This document shows, in pieces, positions 14,439 through 23,118 of a stretch of DNA of 64,000 nucleotides. The first letter of the stretch is position 1; each line of letters starts with the position of its first letter. Source of the DNA: Candidatus Omnitrophota bacterium (lineage in GTDB: Bacteria; Omnitrophota; Gorgyraeia; Velamenicoccales; Velamenicoccaceae); the NCBI GenBank assembly GCA_003451585.1, contig DMEU01000002.1:32796-96795 (forward strand), given 5' to 3'. The position numbers and the translations under genes were made by a program. A model generated the notes under the pieces. That model was given only the letters and a program-made list of their open reading frames with translations. It was not told where the DNA came from and did not search any database.

Positions 14439-15815
14439 TTAGCCCTCCTTCACTTTGTGCTCAGGCTCTACCTTTGGACGCGTCATATCTTCGACAAGAT
14501 GGGTGGACACGTCGCCTTTCTTAAAAAACGGGTTGGCTAATAAGCTCTTATGGAATACGGCCGTCGTCTTGATCGGCGCGATTATAAATTCGTCGAGCGC
14601 GCGCAGCATGGTCTTTATGGCCTCAGGCCTGTTCTCGCGGTGGACGATTATCTTGGCTACCATGGAGTCGTAATAAGGGCTGATCTGGTAACCCTGGTAT
14701 ACGTGAGTATCTACGCGCACATTAGGGCCTCCCGGCAGGCTTAAGGACTCTATCTTTCCGGGGCAGGGCATGAAGTTATTCAGGGAGTCTTCGGCATTTA
14801 TGCGGCATTCTATAACGGCGCCGGTCATTTTTATATCTTCTTGGTGGACCTTTAATTTTTCTCCGGCCGCTATTTTGATCTGCTCCTTGATAAGGTCTAT
14901 GCCTGTGATCATTTCCGTCACCGGGTGCTCCACTTGGATGCGCGTATTCATCTCCATGAAATAAAAATTCGCGTTCTTATCCATCAGGAACTCTATTGTG
15001 CCGACGCTGCGGTAGCCGGCGGCCTTGACCCCTTTTACCACGAGATCGCCGATCTTTTTCCGGAGCTTGGCATCCATAACCGGAGACGGCGATTCTTCCA
15101 GAAGTTTCTGATGCCTCCGCTGTATACTGCAATCGCGTTCTCCTAAGTGGACGACATTGCCGTAGTGGTCGGCCATGATCTGAAATTCGATATGCCTGGG
15201 TTCTTCTATGTATTTTTCTATATAAACATCTGGTACGCCAAAGGCCTTTTCCGCTTCGGATTGCGCTGTTATCAGGGCGCTGATCAGCCTCACGTCGTTA
15301 TGGCATATCCTCATGCCCCTGCCTCCGCCGCCCGCGGTAGCCTTTATGATGACGGGGTATTTTATCTTCCTGGCTATTTTTATGGCTTCTTCTTTGGTCT
15401 TTATTACAGATGTGCTTCCGGGTGTGATCGGCAGGCCGGCCTTGTGCATTGTATCTTTAGCGGTCATCTTATCGCCCAGCATGCGTATATTCTGGGGCGA
15501 TGGCCCGATAAAGGTGATCTGACATGATTCGCAGATCTCGGCAAAGTGCGCGTTTTCCGATAAAAATCCGTATCCAGGGTGGATGGCATCTACATCGGTG
15601 ATCTCTGCGGCGCTGATGATGGCTGGAATATTAAGGTAGCTGGAAGACGGGGCTGCCTTGCCTATGCAGACAGCCTCATCCGCGTGGCGCACATGAAGGG
15701 AATCCCTGTCCGCCTCCGAGTATACGGCGACAGAACGGATCCCCATTTCTTTGCAGGCACGGATTATCCTAAGGGCTATTTCACCGCGGTTGGCTATAAG
15801 TATTTTAGAGAACAT
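14439..15815 (-). CDS. accC: Acetyl-CoA carboxylase, biotin carboxylase subunit
   Basis: 458 residues. ATP-dependent carboxylation of biotin on AccB, the first half-reaction of fatty-acid synthesis. [20 protein letters not shown] opens the N-terminal domain; the ATP-grasp part carries [12 protein letters not shown], the [13 protein letters not shown] motif, [19 protein letters not shown] and [25 protein letters not shown]. The C-terminal domain ends around the catalytic region. It is 1 bp from accB, forming the usual accBC pair; accA and accD are not in the window. Confidence 0.97.
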   Translation of the reverse strand: MFSKILIANRGEIALRIIRACKEMGIRSVAVYSEADRDSLHVRHADEAVCIGKAAPSSSYLNIPAIISAAEITDVDAIHPGYGFLSENAHFAEICESCQITFIGPSPQNIRMLGDKMTAKDTMHKAGLPITPGSTSVIKTKEEAIKIARKIKYPVIIKATAGGGGRGMRICHNDVRLISALITAQSEAEKAFGVPDVYIEKYIEEPRHIEFQIMADHYGNVVHLGERDCSIQRRHQKLLEESPSPVMDAKLRKKIGDLVVKGVKAAGYRSVGTIEFLMDKNANFYFMEMNTRIQVEHPVTEMITGIDLIKEQIKIAAGEKLKVHQEDIKMTGAVIECRINAEDSLNNFMPCPGKIESLSLPGGPNVRVDTHVYQGYQISPYYDSMVAKIIVHRENRPEAIKTMLRALDEFIIAPIKTTAVFHKSLLANPFFKKGDVSTHLVEDMTRPKVEPEHKVKEG

Positions 15816-15816
15816 A

Positions 15817-16293
15817 TTACGCCGGCTCTATCAGGAACAATGGTTGGCCAAATTCAACAGGCTCCGCATTATCGATAAGGATATCAACTATCTTGCCTTT
15901 GATCTCGGATTTTATCTCGTTCATTAGCTTCATGGCTTCCACTATGCAGACAACCTGTCCTACCTCTATGGATTGATTGATCTCTGCAAACGCCGGTGAT
16001 TCAGGAGAAGGCGCGCGGTAAAATGTGCCTACCATGGGTGATTTTATCTCAGTGGTCTTGCCTGTGCCTGTCTTCTCCGTAGCTGTCTCTTTCTGCGATT
16101 GGCCTTGCGACGTATAAGCCGCTGCTGCCGGCGGGAGTGAATATGCCATTTTAGGTGTCAGATCGTGCATGGATATCTCTCCGGAGTCGCTTTTTTTGAG
16201 GCGTATGCGCATGCCTTCTTTTTCGACCTCCAACTCCGTAAGGTTGTTTTCGTTCATGAGATTAATCATTTCCTTAATCTCTTTAATATTCAT
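15817..16293 (-). CDS. accB: Biotin carboxyl carrier protein of acetyl-CoA carboxylase
   Basis: 158 residues. An N-terminal helical region ([18 protein letters not shown]) is followed by an Ala/Pro/Thr-rich linker and a C-terminal biotinyl domain from about residue 80. The biotinylation site is EAMKLMNEI (Lys near 121), with the flanking [20 protein letters not shown] and [11 protein letters not shown] typical of bacterial AccB. It carries carboxybiotin between AccC and the carboxyltransferase. Co-transcribed with efp upstream and accC downstream. Confidence 0.95.
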   Translation of the reverse strand: MNIKEIKEMINLMNENNLTELEVEKEGMRIRLKKSDSGEISMHDLTPKMAYSLPPAAAAYTSQGQSQKETATEKTGTGKTTEIKSPMVGTFYRAPSPESPAFAEINQSIEVGQVVCIVEAMKLMNEIKSEIKGKIVDILIDNAEPVEFGQPLFLIEPA

Positions 16294-16307
16294 GGGGTAA
16301 GCCTCCT

Positions 16308-16874
16308 TTATGCGGACCGTTCGATATATTCGCCTGTCCTGGTGTCGACCTTGATCTTTGTGCCTACGTCGATAAAAAGCGGCACCTGTACCACGGCCCC
16401 GGATTCCAGGGTGGCAGGTTTTGTCCCGCTTTTTGCCGTATCGCCTTTTATCCCGGGTTCGGTGTGCGTGATGGTATATACGACGAAGTTCGGCAGGCTG
16501 ACAGTAACAAGCTCGCCTTTGTAATAAAAGGCGGTCACCTCTATGTTATCTTTCAGGAATTTCTCTGAATCGTGGATCTTATCTCTTTCGATCGCGATAT
16601 CTTCATAAGTCTCGGTATCGATGAAGTGGAAGAAGTCGCCGGAGTGGTAGGAATAGGTGAGTGATTTTTCTTCAATGAACGCCTCTTCTATCTTATCGTC
16701 CGATCTAAACGTACGCTCTATGACAAGGCCGTTCTTTAAATTTTTTAGCTTTGTGCGGGCAAATGCGCCGCCTTTTCCGGGTTTTACGTGTTCAACGCCA
16801 ACTACTACATAAGGGGCGCTGTCTAAGCCTATCGTTACCCCCACTTTGATCTGATTAATGCCTACTGATGCCAC
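16308..16874 (-). CDS. efp: Translation elongation factor P
   Basis: 188 residues, three beta-barrel domains. It rescues ribosomes stalled on polyproline. KPGKGGAFARTKLKNLKNG near residue 30 contains the loop lysine that is modified in other bacteria (KGG context). The C-terminal part FIDVGTKIKVDTRTGEYIER is the family hallmark. No epmA/epmB or other modification genes are visible here, so the modification state is unknown. It overlaps pepP by 20 bp and precedes accB, an order seen in many bacterial genomes. Confidence 0.96.
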   Translation of the reverse strand: MASVGINQIKVGVTIGLDSAPYVVVGVEHVKPGKGGAFARTKLKNLKNGLVIERTFRSDDKIEEAFIEEKSLTYSYHSGDFFHFIDTETYEDIAIERDKIHDSEKFLKDNIEVTAFYYKGELVTVSLPNFVVYTITHTEPGIKGDTAKSGTKPATLESGAVVQVPLFIDVGTKIKVDTRTGEYIERSA

Positions 16875-17931
16875 TCAATACCTCCACTCCATTGCTTGTG
16901 ACTAGCACCATTTCTTCCCTTCGCACCCCGTATGAGCCGGCTATATAGATCCCAGGCTCAACGGTAAAGACCATGCCTTTTTTAAGCCTGAGTCCGTTTT
17001 TGCCGTTTATAGAAGGGGCCTCATGGACTTCCAGGCCTACGCCATGGCCTAAAGAATGGCCAAAATTCTTTCCAAATCCTTTATCCTTTATATAATTGCG
17101 CGCTATGCCATCTATGTCTCTTATCAAGACGCCCGGCTTGATGGCCTTGATAGCCATTTGTTGCGCCTGCAGCACTATTGTATCTATCTTGCGCACAACG
17201 GGGTTAATTCTACCCAAAAAGAATGTGCGTGTCAAGTCGCTTTTGTAGCCATTGACCGTGACGCCCATATCTATGATAACAGGTTCTCCGTTTTTCATGG
17301 GGCGGCCGGTTATTTGGGCGTGTGGATAGGAAGAGTTCGGGCCTGAGGCCACAATTATGTCGAAAGAGGCGGATGTTGCCCCGGCTAACCTTATGAAGCG
17401 CTCCAGTTCAGCTGCCACCCGGAGTTCCCGCATACCGGCTTTCAGTTTTTTTTCTATAAAATCATAGGCCCGCAGTGTTATTTGTACGGCCTTCCTTATA
17501 TTGACTAGCTCCTCATCTTCTTTGATCTCCCTGAGAGGTTCTATAGTTTCTTTTAGAGGTATCCAAGTGATCTTGCCCTTTGAAAGCTCGTGTAAGGCCT
17601 GGCACTCTGCGAAGGCAAGGTGACGGGATTCAAAACCCACTGTTTTTAAGGACTTTTTCTTAAGGATGCCGCGTATAGTCTTAAAGACGGTGCCGTTTAT
17701 TTCAGCGACACTGACAGGCGGTTTTGCCATTTTTCTGAAGTCCGCGGCATACCTGAAATCGGTTATTATTGTAAGGCCTTTTTGCGAGGCTATCAGGTAG
17801 GAATCAGGCGCGTGAAAACCGCAGGCGTATGAGACGTTGGCGCCTGAGCTTAAAAGAAAACAATCGATCTTTTGAAGCAAAAGCGCCTGGCGTATCCTGC
17901 CGAAGCGGTTGCTTATGTTGTAGGCGTTCAT
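16855..17931 (-). CDS. pepP: Xaa-Pro aminopeptidase/dipeptidase (M24B)
   Basis: 358 residues. An N-terminal creatinase-like domain (about 1-130) is followed by the pita-bread metallopeptidase domain. All dimetal ligands are visible: Asp in [20 protein letters not shown] (two Asp), His in [14 protein letters not shown], Glu in FTVEPGIYI and Glu in [10 protein letters not shown]. Cleaves Xaa-Pro bonds in the cytoplasm. Its 4-bp overlap with aroQ and the overlap with efp match a common aroQ-pepP-efp-accB-accC cluster. PepQ-like specificity is possible. Confidence 0.92.
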   Translation of the reverse strand: MNAYNISNRFGRIRQALLLQKIDCFLLSSGANVSYACGFHAPDSYLIASQKGLTIITDFRYAADFRKMAKPPVSVAEINGTVFKTIRGILKKKSLKTVGFESRHLAFAECQALHELSKGKITWIPLKETIEPLREIKEDEELVNIRKAVQITLRAYDFIEKKLKAGMRELRVAAELERFIRLAGATSASFDIIVASGPNSSYPHAQITGRPMKNGEPVIIDMGVTVNGYKSDLTRTFFLGRINPVVRKIDTIVLQAQQMAIKAIKPGVLIRDIDGIARNYIKDKGFGKNFGHSLGHGVGLEVHEAPSINGKNGLRLKKGMVFTVEPGIYIAGSYGVRREEMVLVTSNGVEVLSGISRH

Positions 17932-18374
17932 TTCTTTTTAGGGCCAAGGAGAGATAGTGCCGCCAGAAGAGCCAGGGAATAGCTGTTATGGCTGAAACCG
18001 GAAATAGACCCGCAGCATACAGGCGCTACGAGCGAAGTCTGCCTGAACTCCTCCCGGGCGTAGATATTTGAGAGGTGTACTTCTATGGTCTTTACGCCGC
18101 AGGCGGCTATGGCATCCCTTATTGCAACACTTGTATGCGTGTAAGCCGCGGGGTTGATTATTATGACGTCGTATTTTTTTCTCGCGTCGCCGATGATATC
18201 TACGATCTCGCCTTCATGATTGGATTGCATAATGGTGAGGCCGATCTTTGCTTTTTTTGCCTGGCCTTTGAGGTTTTTGTTTATCGCGTTCAGTGTGGTG
18301 GTGCCGTATATGCCGGGCTCTCTTTTGCCTAAAAGGTCAAGGTTCGGGCCGTGTATGACTAAGATCTTATGCAT
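17928..18374 (-). CDS. aroQ: 3-dehydroquinate dehydratase, type II
   Basis: 148 residues, the small dodecameric type II enzyme. Third step of the shikimate pathway. The N-terminus [21 protein letters not shown] carries the catalytic Tyr (YG) and Arg; later come [29 protein letters not shown] (catalytic His/Asn) and [17 protein letters not shown], all diagnostic. It overlaps the Trm112-like gene by 8 bp (ATGCATAA) and pepP by 4 bp. With aroB, DAHP synthase, pheA and tyrA, most of aromatic synthesis is spread over three operons in this window. Confidence 0.97.
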   Translation of the reverse strand: MHKILVIHGPNLDLLGKREPGIYGTTTLNAINKNLKGQAKKAKIGLTIMQSNHEGEIVDIIGDARKKYDVIIINPAAYTHTSVAIRDAIAACGVKTIEVHLSNIYAREEFRQTSLVAPVCCGSISGFSHNSYSLALLAALSLLGPKKK

Positions 18375-18534
18375 TCTTCACCTCTCTGGCTTCTTCTATC
18401 AGCATGACAGGGATCCCATCGCGCACAGGATATGCTTTTTTGCAGTTATGGCAGATGAGCTCATCGCCTTTTTCCTCTATTGCTTGTTTGCATACCGGGC
18501 AGGCCAGGATCTCTAAAAGCTCTTTATTAAGCAT
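18367..18534 (-). CDS. Trm112-like (UPF0434) zinc-ribbon protein
   Basis: 55 residues, starting [15 protein letters not shown]. Two CxxC pairs (ACPVCK and ICHNCKK) form a zinc ribbon, and [13 protein letters not shown] is the conserved end of the Trm112/YcaR family. In eukaryotes and archaea Trm112 activates methyltransferases; the bacterial role is unclear. The start at 18534 overlaps the DUF1844 stop by 8 bp and the stop overlaps the aroQ start. Its short length would let it escape routine gene calling. Confidence 0.88.
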   Translation of the reverse strand: MLNKELLEILACPVCKQAIEEKGDELICHNCKKAYPVRDGIPVMLIEEAREVKNA

Positions 18535-18886
18535 CTTTTTTCTGTTTCCCTGAAGTCTTTTCGACGTAATTCATGCGGAGCTCATAGAGCACGTGCTCCA
18601 GCAGCTCTGATTCTTCCTTGTCAAGGTTCCCTTTTGTCTTTTCTTTTAAGATATCCAGGATGTCTATTATGAACTTGGCCTGCCCGAAGTTCTCTTCCTG
18701 TTTTTGCGTGGCAGGATTCGCTATGATCCCCAGCCCTATCCACGCTTGCATTGCAAGGCTCGTTAAAAAGAATTTAAAATCGGGTTCAGGCATGCCTCCG
18801 GGGGCTTCCTGTTTTGCCTGTTCAGGCTCGGTTTTGGCCTTTTCCTTCCAGCTTTCGTCTACTTTTTTTTCTAAATTTTCTTCCAC
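18527..18886 (-). CDS. DUF1844 family protein
   Basis: 119 residues. The N-terminal ~35 residues are charged and low-complexity. The conserved core [22 protein letters not shown] and [20 protein letters not shown] then matches DUF1844, a family of unknown function common in deltaproteobacteria and PVC-type bacteria. The tail is Lys-rich. It lies between the Memo-like and Trm112-like genes, overlapping the latter by 8 bp. Probably a small cytoplasmic protein with an amphipathic hairpin; no function can be assigned. Confidence 0.85.
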   Translation of the reverse strand: MEENLEKKVDESWKEKAKTEPEQAKQEAPGGMPEPDFKFFLTSLAMQAWIGLGIIANPATQKQEENFGQAKFIIDILDILKEKTKGNLDKEESELLEHVLYELRMNYVEKTSGKQKKDA

Positions 18887-18898
18887 GCTTTTGCTCCT

Positions 18899-19708
18899 TT
18901 ATTGTATCGTTATTCCCGCATATCCTACGACCGATGAATAGTCGCCGGTGACGTCGCCGCTGGTCTGGTATGATATTAGCCTGGCATCTGTGGCGCCAAG
19001 CATTTTCGCGGCCATGATAGCTACTACGGCGGGCATGTAGCCGCACATCGAGATGCCCATATCCTCTATTTTTGCCAGCAGTTCATCGGTATCAAGCCTT
19101 AGGATAGCCTCGATAGCCGCCTTGTCTTTTATATTGGCGCTCTTTTGTGACTCGTAGTGCGTCATATCAGAGCTTGCGATAATGGTTACATCTCTTTTCA
19201 ATGTGCGGACAGCCAGCGCTATCGCGCTTGAAATATCTTTATACACCAAATTGTCGGCATGCGCAAGGACTATGGGCACAAAACTGAATTCGGGTCGCGC
19301 TATCGCCTGTATAAGCGGCAATTCTACTTCTATAGAGTGTTCGTAGGCGTGCGCCTTTTCGTCCTCTTCTAAGTATTTTGAGTTCTTTAATAACAGGCCG
19401 GCCAGTTCCGAATCTATATCAATGCTGGAAAATGGTGTAAGCCATGTCCCTTCCTTCATGATACTGGCTGGCACGCCGTAGCCTGTGTGGTTGGGCCCTA
19501 AGATTATGCAGGTCGGGGCTACCTCTATTCTTGAAAGGACTTCAGCCGCAACTTTGCCTGAATAAATGTAGCCTGCATGGGGTAGTATGCAGGCAATGGC
19601 CTTTTCCCTTTCTATTTGTTTTTTTAAGCCGAAACCGGAGATAAGTTTTTTTATCTCTTCCGGCCGCGAAGGATAGAATTGCCCGGCAACAACAGGTTGT
19701 CTAAGCAT
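18899..19708 (-). CDS. amrB: AmmeMemoRadiSam system protein B (Memo-like)
   Basis: 269 residues from the ATG at 19708, which gives the family-typical MLRQPVVAGQFYPS; an ATG at 19723 is also in frame. Memo-fold motifs are ILPHAGYIYSGKVAAE, ILGPNHTGYG, HAYEHSIEVELPLIQ and ASSDMTHYES, with the His and Asp residues that form the metal-like site. The family is related to class III extradiol dioxygenases but its reaction is not established. The usual partners (AMMECR1 domain, radical SAM protein) are absent from the window. Overlaps the preceding gene by 8 bp. Confidence 0.88.
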   Translation of the reverse strand: MLRQPVVAGQFYPSRPEEIKKLISGFGLKKQIEREKAIACILPHAGYIYSGKVAAEVLSRIEVAPTCIILGPNHTGYGVPASIMKEGTWLTPFSSIDIDSELAGLLLKNSKYLEEDEKAHAYEHSIEVELPLIQAIARPEFSFVPIVLAHADNLVYKDISSAIALAVRTLKRDVTIIASSDMTHYESQKSANIKDKAAIEAILRLDTDELLAKIEDMGISMCGYMPAVVAIMAAKMLGATDARLISYQTSGDVTGDYSSVVGYAGITIQ

Positions 19709-20615
19709 GGAGTATCTCCTCAAGATATGCGACAGACTTTTTTATGTCTTCTGCCTGCGCCTGCTTGTGGATCTCAAGCACTATGATAGTATCGGGTTTG
19801 ACATAAGGCTTAAGCTGTGCCAGGTCAAAATCGCCGAAAGTCAGCGCCTGGTGGTCTGCCAAGTCTTTGATATTATGGACGTGCATACCGCAAAGGTATT
19901 TGCCGTAATTTTCAAGCAGGGCGCAGGCCGGCATGAACCCTAATTTTTCATGGATGAACGCGTGCCCGACATCGTGCCAATAAGCCAGGTTCTTATTTTT
20001 AAAGCGTTCGAAGATAACGCCAAACTCTTCAAAAGACGGGATCTCCCTGTAGTAAAACCTGTTCTCTATACCTAAGATAATGCCGTGCTCAATGGCATAA
20101 GATGAGAGTTCTTCGAAACTTTTAAGGATCTGTGAAAAATAGGCCGGGCTTTTGAGCTTGCGCTCGCGCATGAAGCCTTCCAGCATGTCTATATACAGGG
20201 AGTTTTTGCCAAGGCCTTTATTGTAAAGGGCTATTAACTGCCGCGTCTTGTCCTCTATTTCAACGCGCCCGCTATGAAGTACCACTGCGCGGCTTTTAAG
20301 CATTTTGGCCGTGCTTATGGTTCTTTTGGTGTAATCCACGGCCTTGCGCCGCTCGTCATCATCTATGGATGACAATGAGAAGCAGTCTGGCATGGCGTCA
20401 TTGCGGCTGAATTCTTCCGGTGTAGGGCAGTAGTTGTGCAGGCTGGTAATGGCCATGCCGCAGGATAAGGCGTAGCGCTCTATATCTTTAACCATCCCTG
20501 CGCTTAAAGAAAAATTGAGCTCCAAGTTTCTGAAGCCCAATTTTTGTATTTCTTCTGCGATCTTTGCGCCGTCCTCAAATCTTGCGGCGTTCCACGCTGT
20601 GGAGAGGGCGAACAT
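19701..20615 (-). CDS. Sugar phosphate isomerase/epimerase-like TIM barrel protein
   Basis: 304 residues of the xylose isomerase-like (AP endonuclease 2) fold. Metal-binding type residues appear in RAVVLHSG, ILGIENRFYY, YWHDVGHAFIHE, CGMHVHNI and VLEIH at the ends of successive strands. The substrate cannot be deduced. Its ATG shares a base with the rpsU stop (TAATG), so it is translated coupled to S21. Confident about the fold, not about the reaction. Confidence 0.8.
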   Translation of the reverse strand: MFALSTAWNAARFEDGAKIAEEIQKLGFRNLELNFSLSAGMVKDIERYALSCGMAITSLHNYCPTPEEFSRNDAMPDCFSLSSIDDDERRKAVDYTKRTISTAKMLKSRAVVLHSGRVEIEDKTRQLIALYNKGLGKNSLYIDMLEGFMRERKLKSPAYFSQILKSFEELSSYAIEHGIILGIENRFYYREIPSFEEFGVIFERFKNKNLAYWHDVGHAFIHEKLGFMPACALLENYGKYLCGMHVHNIKDLADHQALTFGDFDLAQLKPYVKPDTIIVLEIHKQAQAEDIKKSVAYLEEILHA

Positions 20616-20779
20616 TATTTAAAAGTTCTGCGAGCTTTTTTCCTCTTTTTTTCGCTCGGTTTTTCGTAATGCTTGCGCTCTTTTACTTCTTTTAAGATGC
20701 CTTCGCGCTCTATCTTCCTCTTGAAACGGCGCAGCGCGGATTCGAAAGACTCGTCCTTCCTTACTTCAACTTCTGACAT
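20615..20779 (-). CDS. rpsU: 30S ribosomal protein S21
   Basis: 54 residues: MSEVEVRKDESFESALRRF, then KIEREGILKEVKERKHYEK and a Lys/Arg-rich tail, the standard bS21 pattern. A strong Shine-Dalgarno (AGGGGTG) lies 9 nt before the ATG. It is first in a long operon and is preceded by a consensus promoter. In E. coli rpsU sits with dnaG and rpoD; here dnaG-rpoD are over 30 kb away in another operon. Confidence 0.95.
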   Translation of the reverse strand: MSEVEVRKDESFESALRRFKRKIEREGILKEVKERKHYEKPSEKKRKKARRTFK

Positions 20780-20831
20780 TATTTTTCACCCCTTTACAGA
20801 ATTTGATGGTTATATGACCGTAAATGTAAAT

Positions 20832-20860
20832 AATATATCATGTTAAGACAGGCGTGTCAA
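20832..20860 (-). promoter_or_regulatory. Sigma-70 promoter of the rpsU operon
   Basis: Perfect TTGACA (20855-20860), a 17-bp spacer and TATATT (20832-20837) on the minus strand. The predicted start near 20825 leaves a ~45-nt leader before rpsU. It should drive the rpsU to amaP genes, which overlap or lie close together. Confidence 0.85.
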
Positions 20861-20873
20861 TCACTACCCTTGG

Positions 20874-21458
20874 TCAGTCGCCCATACCTCTCATCATATC
20901 TTCCATATTGGGCATGTTAAACGACATCTTTTGATAACCGGCAGGGATCTCAAAAAGCGCCTGATCCTGCGGCCCGGTTTGTATATTCTTGAACTCCATC
21001 GACCAGCTGCCGTCTACAGCGGCGGTCTTGACCGCGATATGCGCCGCCTCATCGAGCCACTGGAACACCGTCTCGCGCCTGCCCTGCGCCTCATACGTCA
21101 CTCGGTACTTTGTCGTGGCGCGTCCGTTGACCGTTTCTTTGCCTTCTGCAACGCGTGAGATCTCGCCTTCCATCTTCTCTTGCGCCCCGGCAGCCGAACG
21201 CATATCAAGCGGCTGTTCCATATACATCTTCTCAGACGGCATAAGCATCCAGGCGACCTTCTTATCCAGGCGGCTTATGGTGATAGCCTCAGCCATCTCC
21301 ATACGCGACTTCTCGCCTGAAACATATATCTTGCCGCTAAAACTGCCTTCGGGCGATGCGCTTACCATATCAGCGCTGAAATCCCCCGCGTAACACGCGC
21401 CTGCAAACACCATCATCCCCAAACCCAAAACGATAGCGCAGAACAGTTTAAACTTCAT
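20874..21458 (-). CDS. Secreted DUF4412-like protein
   Basis: 194 residues from the ATG at 21458, chosen because GGGGGTGG lies just upstream; an ATG at 21470 is in frame. A clear signal peptide ends ACYAGDFSADM. The body (SGKIYVSGEKSRMEM, VAWMLMPSEKMYME, VNGRATTKYRVTYE, VFQWLDEA) resembles DUF4412 and outer-membrane lipoprotein-sorting-like beta proteins, which probably bind lipid or polymer in the periplasm. The C-terminus is Met-rich (PNMEDMMRGMGD). It sits in a run of small genes and remnants; no precise function. Confidence 0.75.
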   Translation of the reverse strand: MKFKLFCAIVLGLGMMVFAGACYAGDFSADMVSASPEGSFSGKIYVSGEKSRMEMAEAITISRLDKKVAWMLMPSEKMYMEQPLDMRSAAGAQEKMEGEISRVAEGKETVNGRATTKYRVTYEAQGRRETVFQWLDEAAHIAVKTAAVDGSWSMEFKNIQTGPQDQALFEIPAGYQKMSFNMPNMEDMMRGMGD

Positions 21459-21473
21459 AGCCACCCCCATTTG

Positions 21474-21710
21474 TTAATAATTAAAAAGATCACTTGATCT
21501 ATACTGTCTTCCCGCGGCCTTATTTAGAGCGCTTAGGATTTTTTGTTGCATATGCGGCGTCAGCCGCCTGCCTTTAACAGCCCTGCTGACCATCTTATAC
21601 GTCATCTGTCCGGTTGAATTGCTTATCAGATCGCCGGCCTTGAGCCCAAGATCAACCATAAGCTTTGCGATCGGCTGCTCCCCCAAATCCCTCTCAGTTT
21701 CGTTGCCCAT
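21474..21710 (-). CDS. Small helix-turn-helix-like conserved protein
   Basis: 78 residues, cytoplasmic. IAKLMVDLGLKAGDLI, TYKMVSRAVKGRRLTPHMQQ and ILSALNKAAGRQYRSSDLFNY look like a compact helical, Cro/XRE-like DNA-binding fold, with the basic KGRR turn where recognition residues would lie. I do not recognise the exact family. It is 3 bp upstream of the DUF4412-like start. A transcription-regulatory role is only a guess. Confidence 0.65.
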   Translation of the reverse strand: MGNETERDLGEQPIAKLMVDLGLKAGDLISNSTGQMTYKMVSRAVKGRRLTPHMQQKILSALNKAAGRQYRSSDLFNY

Positions 21711-21729
21711 TATTTATCTTCCAATACTC

Positions 21730-21909
21730 TTACTTGCCTATATCCTCATTCTCGCCGTGCAAGATCGCGCTTCCCTTTTGCACCCTGCGGTTATGCCCGC
21801 GGCCGATGATCTTGCCCTGATGGACGATCACCGCGCCGATCGGAATGCCGCCCTCAGCCAATCCCGTCTTCGCCGCCTCCACCGCCGCCTGCATAAAAAT
21901 ATCCATCAT
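21730..21909 (-). pseudogene. 3'-truncated nucleoside/cytosine deaminase fragment
   Basis: 59 residues beginning MMDIFMQAAVEAAK. It aligns by eye with the N-terminal third of the cytosine/nucleoside deaminase family (GLAEGGIPIGAVIV, RGHNRRVQKGSAILHGEN), reaching the zinc-His and catalytic Glu of the HGE motif. It then stops after EDIGK, so the PCxxC zinc half is missing. The downstream DNA is occupied by the HTH-like gene, so the 3' part appears deleted. Almost certainly non-functional as a deaminase. Confidence 0.75.
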
Positions 21910-21911
21910 CT

Positions 21912-22031
21912 TTAATCCCCGACTGCCTTAGAGGTCTTTTTATCCAATTTTCTTTGTTTCTTTTCTTCCTGCTTCTTTTTCTTTGCCAGTTCTTTCTGAT
22001 GCCTGCTATAAGAATAAGTATCTCTTGCCAA
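21912..22031 (-). CDS. Short Lys-rich protein
   Basis: 39 residues from a TTG at 22031 preceded by a strong AAAGGAGG. The sequence ARDTYSYSRHQKELAKKKKQ followed by a Lys/Glu/Arg helix resembles short 'YSYxxHQKELAKKKK' proteins seen in deltaproteobacteria and relatives; the function is unknown. It ends 2 bp before the deaminase fragment, suggesting a former operon. Too short for routine calling. Confidence 0.6.
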   Translation of the reverse strand: MARDTYSYSRHQKELAKKKKQEEKKQRKLDKKTSKAVGD

Positions 22032-22052
22032 CTTAGCCTCCTTTATTTTCTG

Positions 22053-22220
22053 CTACCACCATATCCAGCCGAACAGGCGCACAAAAAAATAATAAAACCG
22101 GGCGAACCTGAACCGATAGAACACATCATGGACCAAAAAAGCGTAAAAAACCTTATTCACACCCGTGTCCCAATTCAAGACCGCCTCTCCCGTCCCGAAA
22201 TAAATATCTAACCACCTATA
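22053..22220 (-). pseudogene. Possible remnant of a DUF1353-like protein
   Basis: An open frame of 55 codons without a good start: FGTGEAVLNWDTGVNK, FLVHDVFYRFRFARFYYF and LFGWIWW. The LVHDxxY motif and aromatic-rich end recall DUF1353-type proteins, but the N-terminal part is missing behind a TGA at 22221-22223. I see no other gene in 22032-22380 apart from a weak hairpin near 22321-22346 (GCCAAG..CTTGGC). Low confidence. Confidence 0.3.
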
Positions 22221-22380
22221 TCAAAACTGCTTATGTATCAATGTGTTATTTAGAAACGGTCTAAAAAAACTTTTAATGATTTTACTGAAACTTGTCCTAT
22301 TATACCCCTCCCCAATAGAAACGCCAAGGCAAAATGCCTGGCTTGGCTTTATCATTATATTATATGTGATATTTGTGTAT

Positions 22381-23028
22381 CTACTTGAGCTCGAAGGATA
22401 TGATGACGTTGAAGGAGAGTCTTTTGTTGTCTTTTAGCTTCTCTGGGAATGACGGGTAGGGGGCAGCTTCTTTTACGCTCCTCTCGGCTATGGAGAGCAG
22501 GTATTCATTGGCCGTAGATTTTCCGCTATTGATAGATAGGTCGATGAGCTCTCCATCGTGCGTCAGAGAAAAGGTTATGAAGACCTCCCCTTCATCAAGC
22601 TTCTTATAATTTGAATAAGCCAGTTTCCTGATCTTTTCGCGGATGAGCTGATAGTAGCTCTTGTATTCAGGCGTTTTGAATACCTCCCCGGGTATGTTGG
22701 GCAGGTTTACGGTTTTTTTGAAAAACGCGTCTTCGCTCTTTTCCTTTTTAAATATATCTTTGCGCACCAGCTCGCGCTCTTGCTTGAACAGAGCATCTTC
22801 CTGCTCTGTCTTGCCGAGTTTTGGGAGCTCCGGCTTTTGCTTCTCGAAACGTGTGTAATCCTGCGCGGGCGCAGGAGGCGCGCTTATGTCCCCCTGGTAG
22901 GCTACTTCGATAGGCCTTTTAAAAGGCGGCGGTTTCAAAGGGGACTGGGGCAGAGAAATAAGCAAGAATACTGCAGAGTGTATCGCGATCGAAAGCCCCA
23001 GCGCCCCCAGGAACATCTTCTTTTTCAT
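22381..23028 (-). CDS. tonB: TonB-family energy transducer
   Basis: 215 residues. An N-terminal membrane anchor (ALGLSIAIHSAVFLLISLP) carries the conserved His in the span (IHS), followed by a Pro/Lys/Glu-rich periplasmic linker and a C-terminal TonB domain from about residue 125 (YYQLIREKIRKLAYSNYKK, GEVFITFSLTHDGELID, ISFELK). It transmits proton-motive force via ExbB/ExbD, which are not in this window, to outer-membrane receptors. Placed immediately downstream of the BtuB-like receptor, it is probably dedicated to B12 uptake. Confidence 0.9.
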   Translation of the reverse strand: MKKKMFLGALGLSIAIHSAVFLLISLPQSPLKPPPFKRPIEVAYQGDISAPPAPAQDYTRFEKQKPELPKLGKTEQEDALFKQERELVRKDIFKKEKSEDAFFKKTVNLPNIPGEVFKTPEYKSYYQLIREKIRKLAYSNYKKLDEGEVFITFSLTHDGELIDLSINSGKSTANEYLLSIAERSVKEAAPYPSFPEKLKDNKRLSFNVIISFELK

Positions 23029-23118
23029 CCCCCTATACTAACAAAATCTGCCCGTTTTAGCCACAAAACTATTATTTTTTAACCCAAATATTGCACCTCG
23101 TAGGTGCAATATTTGGTA

